Shown piece by piece: positions 40,622 to 49,756 of a stretch of DNA of 64,000 bases. Under the pieces are notes generated by a model. The model was not told where the DNA came from. It was given only the letters and a program-made list of their open reading frames with translations, and made no database searches. The DNA lies in assembly GCF_036057275.1 (NCBI RefSeq), contig NZ_CP107945.1:3224001-3288000 (forward strand), read 5' to 3'. Source of the DNA: Streptomyces sp. NBC_00390. Its GTDB lineage: Bacteria; Actinomycetota; Actinomycetes; Streptomycetales; Streptomycetaceae. The translations under genes were made by a program, and so were the position numbers. Numbering within the stretch: the first letter of the stretch is position 1; each line of letters opens with the position of its first letter.

Positions 40622-41632
40622 ATGAGCGATCTCGCAACGACACAGGATCTGGAATCCAGGCTGGAGCGGCACCGCAGAGAGCTGACCGGCTACTGCTACC
40701 GCATGCTCGGCTCCGCCTTCGAGGCGGAGGACGCGGTGCAGGACACGCTGGTCCGCGCCTGGCGGAACATCGACAAGTTCGAGGGCCGCTCCTCCCTGCG
40801 CTCCTGGCTCTACCGGATCGCGACGAACGTCTGCCTGGACATGCTCAACGCCGGCAACCGCCGGGCCCGCCCGATGGACCTGAGCGACCCGACACCGGTG
40901 GCCCAGGCCCGGCTCAGCGCCCGCCCGGAGGTCACCTGGCTGGAGCCGGCGCCGGACGGGCGGGTGCTGCCGTCCGTCGTGGACCCGGCGGAGACAGCGG
41001 TCGAGCGCGAGACGATCCGGCTCGCGTTCGTCGCGGCGCTGCAGCATCTGCCGCCCAAGCAGCGGGCCGTGCTGATCCTGCGCGAGGTGCTGGCCTGGAA
41101 GGCGAGCGAGGTCGCCGAACTGCTGGGCACGACGGTCGCCTCGGTCAACAGTGCCCTGCAGCGGGCGAGGGCGACGCTCGCCGAGTCGTCGCCGGCCGCG
41201 AGTGATACGGCCGACCCGCTGGACGAGGAGCAGAAGAAACTCCTGGACCGGTATGTGGCGGCCTTCGAGGGGTACGACATGCAGGCGCTGACGGCGCTGC
41301 TGCACGAGGACGCCACGATGTCCATGCCTCCGTACGACCTGTGGCTGCGCGGCCACGACGACATCGTGGGCTGGATGCTCGGCGTCGGCGACGTGTGCCG
41401 GGGCTCGAAGCTGGTGCCGACCGTGGCGAACGGTGCCCCGGCCTTCGCGCACTACCACCCGAGCGAATCGGGCGACGGGTACGAGCCGTGGGCGCTGATC
41501 GTTCTGGAGATCTCGGACGGCAAGGTGGGCGGGATGGACTTCTTCCTGGACACCAAGCGCTGGTTCCCGCTGTTCGAGCTGCCGCAGCGGCTGGACAAGG
41601 AGGGCGCACCAGCGGGCTCGGCGGACCTGTAG
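40622..41632 (+). CDS. sigG: ECF sigma factor, SigG-like, with SnoaL-like C-terminal domain
   Basis: 336 residues. Sigma region 2: RRELTGYCYRMLGSAFEAEDAVQDTLVRAWR; region 4: QHLPPKQRAVLILREVL, then WKASEVAELLGTTVASVNSALQRAR. After a linker, the last 120 residues form a SnoaL-like domain (LLDRYVAAFEGYDMQALTALLHEDATMSMPP). No anti-sigma gene is adjacent; in this class the fused domain is thought to modulate activity. ATG 40622 is preferred over the upstream ATG 40568 by similarity to family starts, from memory. Confidence 0.88.
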   Translation: MSDLATTQDLESRLERHRRELTGYCYRMLGSAFEAEDAVQDTLVRAWRNIDKFEGRSSLRSWLYRIATNVCLDMLNAGNRRARPMDLSDPTPVAQARLSARPEVTWLEPAPDGRVLPSVVDPAETAVERETIRLAFVAALQHLPPKQRAVLILREVLAWKASEVAELLGTTVASVNSALQRARATLAESSPAASDTADPLDEEQKKLLDRYVAAFEGYDMQALTALLHEDATMSMPPYDLWLRGHDDIVGWMLGVGDVCRGSKLVPTVANGAPAFAHYHPSESGDGYEPWALIVLEISDGKVGGMDFFLDTKRWFPLFELPQRLDKEGAPAGSADL

Positions 41633-41881
41633 GTGTAGGACCGGATCCGGGCCATGCATGTCTCTCATGACCGGACGTGACGACGGCCCAGTTCGGCCAC
41701 GTCGCAACGTCCCGTGCCTCTACCGCAGGATGCCTCATTCCTCAACCTGCCCTGGGTGAACGTCTTCTCCTCCCTCGGTAGGGCCCTCGCACGTCTCCGG
41801 GATGATCCCGGCGTCGGCACGCAACGGTTCCCGCGTCCCTTCCCTCTTCGGGCCTGACACCCGAAGTTCAGGAAGGGACGC
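41633..41881. other. Intergenic region before the deiminase gene
   Basis: About 250 bases, no gene or clear hairpin seen. GGAAGGGA just before ATG 41882 is the ribosome-binding site of the next gene. Confidence 0.5.
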
Positions 41882-43798
41882 ATGTTGGGTACGAGGCATT
41901 CGAGCCGTGCCGCGCTGGCTCTCACCGTGATCGGGGCCGTACTGGCGCCCGTGTCACCGGCGTTCGCGGCGGATCCGCCCCGGGTCGACCTCCGGGCGGA
42001 CGTGAACCGGGACGGGCGGGTGGACGTCACCGGCGCGACCGACACGGCAGATGAGGACACCTGGTCGGCCAGGAGGGGAGCGGTCCTCCTCCCCAACATC
42101 GATGACGACACCAAGCGGTGTCCGGTCAAGGGCGCAAACGGTCGGCCCTTGTCGGATGCCAAGCTGGCGGCCTGCAACGACGCGGCCGACTCCAAGGTGA
42201 ACGGCTCCGCCGACGCGGCGGACCTGGCTCGGGTGCGTTCCGTGCCGATGACGAACCTGCCCGCCACGGCGTCGGGCACCCTGAAGGTCGTGAAGGGCGG
42301 AAGCAAGACACGGGTCTTCGTCAAACGCTCCACCGGCTGGACCCAGGTCACTGCCACCACCCGGCTGACCGCCGCAGAGCTCCGCTCCGGTGTGGAATTC
42401 GGCGTCGAAGGCAGGGACGTGATCCGCGACAGCACGGTCTGGGACGGCCGCGCCGTGATCCGCCTGACCGTGGCCTCCGGCGGGCACAGCACCTCGGACG
42501 ACGTCACCCTGCGGGTCGCACCCCTGCTCACGCACCACCATCTGCAGAAGGCACAGCAGTTGCTGGTCACCAAGGTGAAGGGCAAGGACCAATTCGCGCG
42601 TCAGCAGCAGGCGTTCGTCAAGGGCCTTGCGGCGGAGGTCGCATCGGCCGGGATCGGCAAGCCGCTGCTGACCTTCGACAAGTACGGGGACATCTGGGCG
42701 CAGGACTTCGTCGAGCCCGGCTATGTCAGCATGACCGGCCCGGACGGACGGCGCCAGGCGATACGCGTGATGCTGCGCTCGGCGCAGGCGGACCGCGAGG
42801 CCGGGCGGGAGCTGTTCGAGAAGCTGCGCGGCAACGGCGTGGGAGTCGTCCAGGTGTCCGGGGTCCGTGACTCGGAGGAGTGGACCCTCAACTCGATGGG
42901 GAACCTGGAGACCATCCCTCCGCACTCGTACGGCGGCCGGTCCTTCCCGGCCGGACGCATCATCATGGGCGAGCGCAAGGACAACGGCTCCAAGCCCGCA
43001 CGGGCGATGCGGACCCTGCTGAAGTCCCAGGGTTTCCAGGACCCGCTGCTTCTTGACACCTCGTGGCTGCACGTGGGGCATGTGGACGAGTTCGTCCAGT
43101 TCCTGCCCGCCGACACGCCGCGCGGCTGGAAGATCGGGATCGCCGACCCCGAAGCAGGACTGCGGCTGCTGCGCGAGGCGAAGGCGGCCGGTCATGGCAG
43201 GACGCGCATGTTCTCGGTGCCGGGAGCCCGTGGCCTGCCCGCCCCCAAGGAGACCATCGACCAGGCGCTGGCATCGAAGTGGCTGGTGAAGGACAACACC
43301 ATGGCCGCCCAGGGGATCAAGGCGAACCTCGAGATCCTCAAACGCGAGACGGGCGTGACGGACGCCGAGGTCGTGCGCGTGCCTGCCCTGTACACACGGG
43401 GTACCGGGGACGAGGAGCAGGGCAACCGTATGCCGCGGCTGACGCGGATGGGCGCAGGCAAGGCACCGGACGCGGTCCGCGAGTACGGACAGCAGAAGGA
43501 GCTCGCGCGGCACGCCGACGGCGCCGCGGCCCGGGAATCCGTCATGACCAGCGCGTACGTCCCGGGGGCGGTCAACGGCATCGTGCTCGGTGACAACCGC
43601 TATCTGGCCCCGCGCCAATGGGGCCCGGTCATCGGCGGCAAGGACATCTTCACCTCTGCTGTGAACGCCGCATACTCCGGAGCGGGCATGAAGGTGTCGT
43701 ACCTCGACGACTGGTACACCTACCACCTCGGTGCGGGCGAGGTGCACTGCGGCACGAACACGCTGCGTGATGCGTCCGCGCCGTGGTGGAGGCCGTAG
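41882..43798 (+). CDS. Secreted protein-arginine deiminase (PAD family)
   Basis: 638 residues with a signal peptide (RAALALTVIGAVLAPVSPAFA). DVNRDGRVDVTG directly after it is a calcium-binding-type loop. The C-terminal catalytic domain carries all residues of animal PAD enzymes: Asp in DIWAQD (D275), HVDEF (H400, D402) and the nucleophile cysteine in GEVHCGTN (C623). PAD enzymes convert peptidyl-arginine to citrulline in a calcium-dependent way. Secretion implies substrates outside the cell. It stands alone between a sigma gene and sixA. Length and motif order fit the family well. Confidence 0.9.
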   Translation: MLGTRHSSRAALALTVIGAVLAPVSPAFAADPPRVDLRADVNRDGRVDVTGATDTADEDTWSARRGAVLLPNIDDDTKRCPVKGANGRPLSDAKLAACNDAADSKVNGSADAADLARVRSVPMTNLPATASGTLKVVKGGSKTRVFVKRSTGWTQVTATTRLTAAELRSGVEFGVEGRDVIRDSTVWDGRAVIRLTVASGGHSTSDDVTLRVAPLLTHHHLQKAQQLLVTKVKGKDQFARQQQAFVKGLAAEVASAGIGKPLLTFDKYGDIWAQDFVEPGYVSMTGPDGRRQAIRVMLRSAQADREAGRELFEKLRGNGVGVVQVSGVRDSEEWTLNSMGNLETIPPHSYGGRSFPAGRIIMGERKDNGSKPARAMRTLLKSQGFQDPLLLDTSWLHVGHVDEFVQFLPADTPRGWKIGIADPEAGLRLLREAKAAGHGRTRMFSVPGARGLPAPKETIDQALASKWLVKDNTMAAQGIKANLEILKRETGVTDAEVVRVPALYTRGTGDEEQGNRMPRLTRMGAGKAPDAVREYGQQKELARHADGAAARESVMTSAYVPGAVNGIVLGDNRYLAPRQWGPVIGGKDIFTSAVNAAYSGAGMKVSYLDDWYTYHLGAGEVHCGTNTLRDASAPWWRP

Positions 43799-43872
43799 CG
43801 TCCACGAGACGGACCCCGCCGCTCGGCCCACCGTACGATCAGGTCCAGGGGCATGAGATGGAGGTGGGTCGG

Positions 43873-44394
43873 GTGACGGTGGTGCGCCGACTGATCGTGG
43901 TACGGCATGCCAAGTCCTCGTGGCCGGCGGAGGTGGACGACCACGACCGCCCGCTGGCGAAGCGAGGGCGCCGCGATGCCCCGGCTGCCGGCCGGTGGCT
44001 GCGCGGCTGCGGACATGTGCCGGATCTCGTGCTCTGCTCCACCGCCGTCAGGGCCCGCCGGACATGGGAGCTTGCGGCGGCGGCGCTGGACGCGCCGCCG
44101 CCCGTGGTCCATGACACGAACCTGTATCACGCCGGTGCCCGTGAGCTCCTGGAGACCCTTCGCCGTACGGCACCCGGGACAAAGACCGTGCTCCTGGTCG
44201 GCCACAATCCGGCCGTCCAGGAGCTGGTGCTGAGCGTGGCCCGCACATCCGCGGACGATGCCCTGGCCCGCGCCAGGGAGAAGTTCCCGACCTGCGCGAT
44301 CGCCGTACTGGAGTGGCAGGGCTCGTGGGCCTTTCTCGGCCCGGGTGTGGCGCGGCTGACCGCTTTCGAGGTGGCGCGCGGGCAGCGTTCGTGA
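43873..44394 (+). CDS. sixA: SixA-type phosphohistidine phosphatase
   Basis: 173 residues of the histidine phosphatase superfamily. RLIVVRHAKSSWP is the RHG motif with the phosphorylated histidine. LAKRGRRDAPAAGRWL, LCSTAVRARRTWE and LLVGHNPAVQEL (second catalytic histidine) follow. SixA removes phosphate from histidine phosphotransfer proteins; the target here is unknown. GTG 43873 has GGAGGT 7 nt upstream; ATG 43858 is possible. Confidence 0.88.
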   Translation: MTVVRRLIVVRHAKSSWPAEVDDHDRPLAKRGRRDAPAAGRWLRGCGHVPDLVLCSTAVRARRTWELAAAALDAPPPVVHDTNLYHAGARELLETLRRTAPGTKTVLLVGHNPAVQELVLSVARTSADDALARAREKFPTCAIAVLEWQGSWAFLGPGVARLTAFEVARGQRS

Positions 44395-44420
44395 GGCTCC
44401 CCCGGCCGTAGCACAGCGCA

Positions 44421-44780
44421 TCACGCCACCTCGTCCAGGCCCACCAGCACCAGCAGCGCGAGCAACTCGGGCGGGGCTCCGTGCAGTCGGAGGCGGCCGC
44501 CGAGCCGGCGGGCGGTGAGCTGGAGCCGGGCAAGGGCGTCGACGACGGCGAGACTCACCTGGGTGAGGCCGCCGACGTCGCAGATCACGTCCCCGGCGGC
44601 CGCTTCCCCGGTGCCGGCGCGGCCCAGCTGTGCTGCCAGCTCCTCGCACAGACGGAGTCCATCGGCCGGGGTGATCCTCCCGGCCATACGCACGACCACA
44701 GGCTCGATGGCATCCACATGAGGGAGACGGCTGCGGCGGACGCAACTCATCGCGTGCGACGGGCCGGAGGGACGGATCAC
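44421..44780 (-). CDS. STAS-domain protein
   Basis: 119 residues. The STAS fold is seen in RMAGRITPADGLRLCEEL, VICDVGGLTQVSLAVVDALARLQLTARRLGGRLRLHGAPPELLALLVLVGLDEV (residues about 64-117). The position of the phosphorylatable serine of anti-anti-sigma factors reads TQVSLAV, so a serine is available. No anti-sigma gene is adjacent. The start is uncertain (GTG 44780 or ATG 44750). Confidence 0.75.
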   Translation of the reverse strand: MIRPSGPSHAMSCVRRSRLPHVDAIEPVVVRMAGRITPADGLRLCEELAAQLGRAGTGEAAAGDVICDVGGLTQVSLAVVDALARLQLTARRLGGRLRLHGAPPELLALLVLVGLDEVA

Positions 44781-44883
44781 CGACGCAACAACCCCGATCG
44801 ACCGTCACGCCGTGCCCATAAGATTGCCATGGGCATGAGCACGACCACGAGCGCGACAAGGACGACGACACAGGGGAGATCTG

Positions 44884-45525
44884 ATGTCCTAGATCGACGG
44901 TCTGCAGCTGGTCCAGCAGGCACACGCCTATCTGCGCGCGGCGGTGCGGGGGGTGCCTGCCGACGCCTGGGGAAGCCCGACACCCTGCACTGAGTGGACC
45001 GTGCGCCAGGTGCTCAATCACGCACGGCTGGACCAGCAGGCGTACGGCGCTTTCATCACGGGTGAAGGACGTCCCGAGTCAGATCCCTTCCAGCCGGCCG
45101 ACGCCTTCGAGGCCGACCCGGTGAAGGAGCTGGACGAGATCCTGGACCGGGTCTCCGCCGCCTGGCAGACGGTGCCCACCGATGCCGAGACCGTCACCAC
45201 GCCGCTGCCCGTAGGACCGCTGCCTCTGTGGGTCGGCGCGGGGGCGTGCGCCCTCGACGCGGCCGTGCACGCCTGGGACATAGCCGTGGCCACGGGCCAG
45301 GATCTGCCGCTGCCGGCGTCGCTGGCGCAGCCTCTGCTCGCGGTGGCGGGGGAACCGTGGACGGAGCAGCTGCGCGCGTTCGCCTTCGCCCCGGTGGTGG
45401 CGGCCCCGGACGGCGCCCCGGGAACCGAGGCCGATCAGCTGCTGCGCCACCTCGGCCGTAACCCCGGCTGGGCTCCTCCCGCGCCCCGACCGGACCTGCC
45501 GGAGCGGAGGATGACGTGTGCCTGA
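44884..45525 (+). CDS. Maleylpyruvate isomerase / DinB-like (TIGR03086) protein with an in-frame TAG at codon 3
   Basis: The C-terminal 193 residues are open from GTG 44944. Coding similarity clearly starts earlier: IDGLQLVQQAHAYLRAAVRGVPADAW begins at base 44893, right after ATG TCC TAG at 44884-44892. An AGGGGAGAT ribosome-binding site sits correctly before that ATG. The family motif WTVRQVLNHARLDQQAYGA contains the metal-binding histidine; HAWDIAVATGQ provides another. So either the amber codon kills or reduces expression, or translation starts at a weak codon downstream, or the base is an error. Function unknown; related proteins are thiol-dependent isomerases or transferases. Confidence 0.75.
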
Positions 45526-45554
45526 CGGGACCGGTGGCGGACCACCGGTCCCGT
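45525..45554. terminator. Bidirectional terminator
   Basis: A perfect 13-bp stem (ACGGGACCGGTGG and complement) with a 4-nt loop, between two convergent genes. Confidence 0.9.
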
Positions 45555-45576
45555 TCACGCGCAGGCAGCTGCAACG

Positions 45577-46854
45577 TCAGGCGATACGGTCCAGCACGAT
45601 CGGGTTCGGGGTGAACTCCGCGCCCGTCGGAGCGATGTCGTACGCCGAGCCCAGGGACTGGAGGGCGTACTCGAACTTCTCCGGGGTGTCCGTGTGCAGG
45701 GTCAGCAGGCGCTGGCCCTCGGTCACCGGCTCACCGGGCTTGGCGTGGATCTCGATTCCCGCGCCCGCCTGGACCGGGTCCTCCTTGCGGGCGCGGCCCG
45801 CGCCGAGGCGCCAGGCGGCGATGCCGACGTCGTACGCGTCGAGGCGGGTGAGCACGCCCGAGGACGGGGCGGTGATCACGTGCTGCTCGCGGGCGACGGG
45901 GAGCTCGGCGTCCGGGTCACCGCCCTGCGCGGCGATCATGCGGCGCCAGACGTCCATGGCGGAGCCGTTGGCGAGCGCCTTCGCCGGGTCGGCGTCCTTG
46001 ATGCCGGCCGCGACGAGCATTTCCTGGGCGAGGGCCACGGTGAGGTCGATGACGTCCTGGGGGCCGCCGCCGGCCAGGACCTCGACGGATTCCCGGACTT
46101 CCAGGGCGTTGCCGGCGGTCAGTCCGAGCGGGGTGGACATGTCGGTGAGCAGCGCGACGGTCTTCACGCCGCTGTCGGTCCCCAGACCGACCATGGTGGA
46201 GGCAAGCTCACGGGCGTCCTCGATGTTCTTCATGAACGCGCCCGTGCCGACCTTGACGTCCAGGACCAGCGACCCGGTGCCCTCGGCGATCTTCTTGGAC
46301 ATGATCGAGGAGGCGATCAGCGGGATGGCCTCGACCGTGCCGGTGACGTCGCGCAGGGCGTAGAGCTTCTTGTCGGCGGGGGCCAGTCCGTCGCCCGCCG
46401 CGCAGATGACCGCGCCGGTGGTGTCGAGGACGTGCAGCATCTCCTCGTTGGAGAGCAGGGCCCGCCAACCGGGGATGGACTCGAGCTTGTCGAGCGTGCC
46501 GCCGGTGTGGCCGAGGCCGCGGCCGGACAGTTGCGGGACAGCCGCACCGCAGGCGGCGACCAGGGGCGCGAGCGGCAGCGTGATCTTGTCGCCGACGCCA
46601 CCGGTGGAGTGCTTGTCGGCGGTCGGGCGGGACAGGGACGAGAAGTCCATGCGCTCACCGCTGGCGATCATGGCGGCCGTCCAGCGGGCGATCTCCGTAC
46701 GGTTCATGCCGTTCAGCAGGATGGCCATGGCCAGGGCGGACATCTGCTCGTCGGCCACCTCTCCGCGGGTGTACGCGTCGATGACCCAGTCGATCTGCTC
46801 GGGGCTCAGCTCGCCGCGGTCGCGCTTGGTGCGGATGACGGAGATGACGTCCAT
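45577..46854 (-). CDS. deoA: Thymidine phosphorylase
   Basis: 425 residues. Phosphorolyses thymidine/deoxyuridine to base and deoxyribose-1-phosphate, feeding DeoC. The family signature is present: DKHSTGGVGDKITLPLAPLVAACG and GRGLGHTGGTLDKLESI. VIRTKRDRGELSPEQIDWVIDAYTRGEVADEQMSAL is the standard N-terminus (about residues 5-40). GGAAGGAAG lies 7 nt before ATG 46854. A near-perfect copy of the nucleoside palindrome is 46 nt upstream. Confidence 0.95.
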   Translation of the reverse strand: MDVISVIRTKRDRGELSPEQIDWVIDAYTRGEVADEQMSALAMAILLNGMNRTEIARWTAAMIASGERMDFSSLSRPTADKHSTGGVGDKITLPLAPLVAACGAAVPQLSGRGLGHTGGTLDKLESIPGWRALLSNEEMLHVLDTTGAVICAAGDGLAPADKKLYALRDVTGTVEAIPLIASSIMSKKIAEGTGSLVLDVKVGTGAFMKNIEDARELASTMVGLGTDSGVKTVALLTDMSTPLGLTAGNALEVRESVEVLAGGGPQDVIDLTVALAQEMLVAAGIKDADPAKALANGSAMDVWRRMIAAQGGDPDAELPVAREQHVITAPSSGVLTRLDAYDVGIAAWRLGAGRARKEDPVQAGAGIEIHAKPGEPVTEGQRLLTLHTDTPEKFEYALQSLGSAYDIAPTGAEFTPNPIVLDRIA

Positions 46855-46899
46855 GGTGACTTCCTTCCGGCGGTACGTACGTCGTACTGGTGCGCGACT

Positions 46900-46911
46900 C
46901 TACGCGCATAG
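46900..46911. promoter_or_regulatory. deoA operator (CTACGCGCATAG, one change)
   Basis: 11 of 12 bases match the palindrome. Unlike punA, deoC and add, the gene has a normal Shine-Dalgarno and a leader of roughly 20 nt. TACGAC at 46881-46886 (minus strand) is a possible -10. Confidence 0.75.
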
Positions 46912-46925
46912 AGAGGATGAAGGGC

Positions 46926-46956
46926 GACGGCCCTTCCGCACCGCGGAAGGGCCGTC
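46926..46956 (-). terminator. Terminator of the importer-cdd operon
   Basis: A perfect 14-bp stem (GACGGCCCTTCCGC and complement), 3-nt loop. It separates cdd from deoA, so deoA is a separate transcription unit. Confidence 0.88.
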
Positions 46957-46962
46957 CGTGCA

Positions 46963-47361
46963 CTACCTGAGGTGGCCGGGCCCGAAGGCCTGCGGGAGCA
47001 TCGCCGAGAGCGGCACGATGCCCTCCGGCGTCTCCAGCAGCAGTTCCGGCCCGCCGAACTCGTACAGCAGCTGGCGGCAGCGGCCGCACGGGACCAGGGC
47101 CTTGCCCTCGCCGTCCACACAGACGAAGTGGGTCAGCCGGCCGCCGCCGGTGGCCTGGAGGTGGGAGACGAGCCCGCACTCGGCGCACAGGCCGAGACCG
47201 TAACTCGCGTTCTCCACATTGCAGCCGACGACGGTGCGGCCGTCGTCCACCAGGGCGGCGACACCGACCGGGAAGCCCGAGTACGGGGCGTACGCGTGGG
47301 ACATCGCGTCCCGAGCCGCGTCGCGCAGGGCCTCCCAGTCGACCTCCGGTGCGGTCGTCAC
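46963..47361 (-). CDS. cdd: Cytidine deaminase
   Basis: 132 residues. Converts (deoxy)cytidine to (deoxy)uridine. Zinc ligands are in CAEC and PCGRCRQ, and the active-site glutamate is in LCAECGL; NVENASYGL is the substrate motif. The size and three-cysteine zinc site fit the small tetrameric class. GTG 47361 overlaps the upstream permease stop (GTGA), so it is the last gene of the importer operon. Confidence 0.94.
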   Translation of the reverse strand: MTTAPEVDWEALRDAARDAMSHAYAPYSGFPVGVAALVDDGRTVVGCNVENASYGLGLCAECGLVSHLQATGGGRLTHFVCVDGEGKALVPCGRCRQLLYEFGGPELLLETPEGIVPLSAMLPQAFGPGHLR

Positions 47362-48647
47362 TTGCCCTGGCCCTTGCGGTACCGCATGCCGTCGGCCTTG
47401 GGCATCCGCAGCCGCTGCGCGCTGAGCGAGAGGACCAGCAGGGTGACGACGTACGGCGTAGCGCTCACGAACTCGGTGGGCACCGTGTCCGTAAGGAGGT
47501 ACCAGGCGAACACGCCGGCGGCGACGACCAGGCTGATCGCGGCCGTCGGATACCGCTTGCGGTACACCTTCCACACGCCGAGCGCGACCAGCACCACGGC
47601 CAGCAGCAACAGGAGCGCGTGGACGGACTGACCGCCCGCACGCAGCTGCAGGGCATCGGAGAAGCCGAACAGGCCTGCGCCCATCGCGAGTCCACCGGGC
47701 CGCCAGTTACCGAAGATCATCGCGGCCAGGCCGATGTAGCCGCGTCCGCCGGTCTGGCCCTCGTTGTAGATGTGCGAGGTGACCAGGGACAGGAAGGCGC
47801 CACCGAGCCCGGCCATGCCACCGGAGACGATCACCGCGATGTACTTGTACTTGTAGACGTTGACGCCCAGCGACTCCGACGCGATCGGGTTCTCGCCGCA
47901 GGAGCGCAGCCGCAGACCGAACGAGGTCTTCCACAGCACCAGGAAGGTGCCGAAGAACAGCGCGACCGCCACGATCGTGAGCAGCGAGAGGTTGGTGACC
48001 AGGCCGCCGAGGATGCCCGCGAGGTCCGAAACGAAGAACCAGTCGTGTTTCTCGATCGAGACGAGCCAGTCGGAGAGTCCCGGAACGGTCACCGAGGTGA
48101 TCTCCTCGGCCGGCGGGGACTGCTTGGGGCTGCCGCCGGCGGCAGCCGCCTCACCGGTGTTGAACCAGAGCTTGGCGAAGTACGTCGTGAATCCGACGGC
48201 CAGGATGTTGATCGCGATACCGGAGATGATGTGGTCGACACCGAAGGTGACGGTGGCCACCGCGTGCAGCAGACCACCGGCCATGCCGCCGAGTACACCG
48301 GCGAGCACACCGAGCCAGGGGCTGGTCTGCCACCCGGCCCAGGCACCGAAGAAGGTGCCGAGGATCATCATTCCTTCGAGACCGATGTTGACCACACCGG
48401 CCCGCTCGGCCCACAGACCGCCAAGACCGGCCAGACCGATCGGCACGGCCATCGAGAGCGCCGCGTTGATCTGGCCCGCCGAGGTGAGGTCCTCCGCGCC
48501 GGTGATGGCGCGCACGGCGGACAGCGCGACGAGCGCGCCCGCGATGATCAGCAGGATCACCGGGAAGGAGAGGCGGGTGCGGCCGCCCTTGCCGCCGGAG
48601 ACCTTGGGGGCCGCGGGCGGCGGGGTGGAAGTCGCCGTGGCGGTCAC
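47358..48647 (-). CDS. Nucleoside ABC transporter permease (second)
   Basis: 429 residues, branched-chain/nucleoside-type permease (BPD_transp_2) with about 9-10 membrane helices. GQINAALSMAVPIGLAGLGGLWAERAGVVNIGLEGMMILGTFFGAW is the conserved early region (about residues 58-103). RSCGENPIASESLGVNVYKYKYIAVIVSGGMAGLGGA contains the EAA-like coupling segment. The N-terminus and a central loop are poorly conserved. Overlaps both neighbours by four bases. Confidence 0.92.
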   Translation of the reverse strand: MTATATSTPPPAAPKVSGGKGGRTRLSFPVILLIIAGALVALSAVRAITGAEDLTSAGQINAALSMAVPIGLAGLGGLWAERAGVVNIGLEGMMILGTFFGAWAGWQTSPWLGVLAGVLGGMAGGLLHAVATVTFGVDHIISGIAINILAVGFTTYFAKLWFNTGEAAAAGGSPKQSPPAEEITSVTVPGLSDWLVSIEKHDWFFVSDLAGILGGLVTNLSLLTIVAVALFFGTFLVLWKTSFGLRLRSCGENPIASESLGVNVYKYKYIAVIVSGGMAGLGGAFLSLVTSHIYNEGQTGGRGYIGLAAMIFGNWRPGGLAMGAGLFGFSDALQLRAGGQSVHALLLLLAVVLVALGVWKVYRKRYPTAAISLVVAAGVFAWYLLTDTVPTEFVSATPYVVTLLVLSLSAQRLRMPKADGMRYRKGQGK

Positions 48648-49756
48648 GCCGACACCTCCTGGTTGTCGGAGTTACGGGCCTGGGCGGCGAGCTTCTCGCC
48701 GACCTGCCGCTGCTGGCGCTTGAGGCCGTAGCGGCGCACCACTTCGTATGCGATGACGACACAGAGCACGATGACGCCCTGCATGACGCCGACGATCTCC
48801 TTGTCGTATCCCTCGAACTCGAGCTTCTGGGAGCCGCGCTCCAGGAAGCCCCAGAGGATCGCGCCGAGGGCGATGCCGATCGGGTGGTTGCGGCCGAGCA
48901 GGGCGATGGCGATACCGGTGAAGCCGATACCGATCGGGAAGTCGCCGCTGTACTCGTACGACTCGTTCAGCAGCGTCGGCATACCGATCAGGCCGGCCAT
49001 GGCGCCGGAGATCAGCATGGACGTGACGACCATCTTCTTGACGTTCACACCGCTCGCCTCGGCGGCGGAGCCGGACTGGCCGACGGTGCGCAGGTCGAAG
49101 CCGAAACGGGTGCGGGAGAGCGTGAACCAGTACCCCACGCCCGCCACGATCGCGATGACGACGAAGCCCCAGATCGGCTCCGGGGTCGTCGGGAAGTCGA
49201 AGAAGTGGGAGGACTCGGGAAGCGGCGTCGTCGAGACCTTCGTACCGGCCTCGTCCAGGTGACCGAGGCGGCCGGGCTGAAGCAGGTAACCGATGATGGC
49301 GGTCGCGATCATGTTGAGCATGATCGTCGAGACGACCTCACTGACACCCCGGGTGACCTTGAGGACACCGGCGATGCCCGCCCACATGGCGCCGACGATC
49401 ATCGCGGTGATGATGATCAGCGGGATCTGCAGGACACCGGGCAGGGCCAGTGCGCCACCGACGGCGGCGGCGAAGAAGGCGGCGAGCCGGTACTGGCCGT
49501 CGACGCCGATGTTGAACAGGTTCATCCGGAAGCCGATGGCCACCGCGAGACCCGCCAGGTAGTACGTCGTCGCCTTGTTGAGGATGTAGACCTGGCTGTC
49601 CGACTTCACGCCGTAGTCGAACATGATGCCGAAGGCGCTGAACGGCTCCTTGCCGGTGGCCGCCAGCACCAGAGCCGAGACCAGGAACGCGGCCGCGATC
49701 GCGAGCAGCGGAGCCGCCAGCCCGAGGAGCACTCGCTCCTTGTCGAACTTCTTCAT
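48644..49756 (-). CDS. Nucleoside ABC transporter permease (first)
   Basis: 370 residues. FNIGVDGQYRLAAFFAAAVGG and GVSEVVSTIMLNMIA are family hallmarks, and FDLRTVGQSGSAAEASGVNVKKMVVTSMLISGAMAGL is the EAA-type loop. With the next gene it forms the membrane channel of a BMP/RnsB-type purine or general nucleoside importer. Coupled by overlaps on both sides. Confidence 0.92.
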   Translation of the reverse strand: MKKFDKERVLLGLAAPLLAIAAAFLVSALVLAATGKEPFSAFGIMFDYGVKSDSQVYILNKATTYYLAGLAVAIGFRMNLFNIGVDGQYRLAAFFAAAVGGALALPGVLQIPLIIITAMIVGAMWAGIAGVLKVTRGVSEVVSTIMLNMIATAIIGYLLQPGRLGHLDEAGTKVSTTPLPESSHFFDFPTTPEPIWGFVVIAIVAGVGYWFTLSRTRFGFDLRTVGQSGSAAEASGVNVKKMVVTSMLISGAMAGLIGMPTLLNESYEYSGDFPIGIGFTGIAIALLGRNHPIGIALGAILWGFLERGSQKLEFEGYDKEIVGVMQGVIVLCVVIAYEVVRRYGLKRQQRQVGEKLAAQARNSDNQEVSA

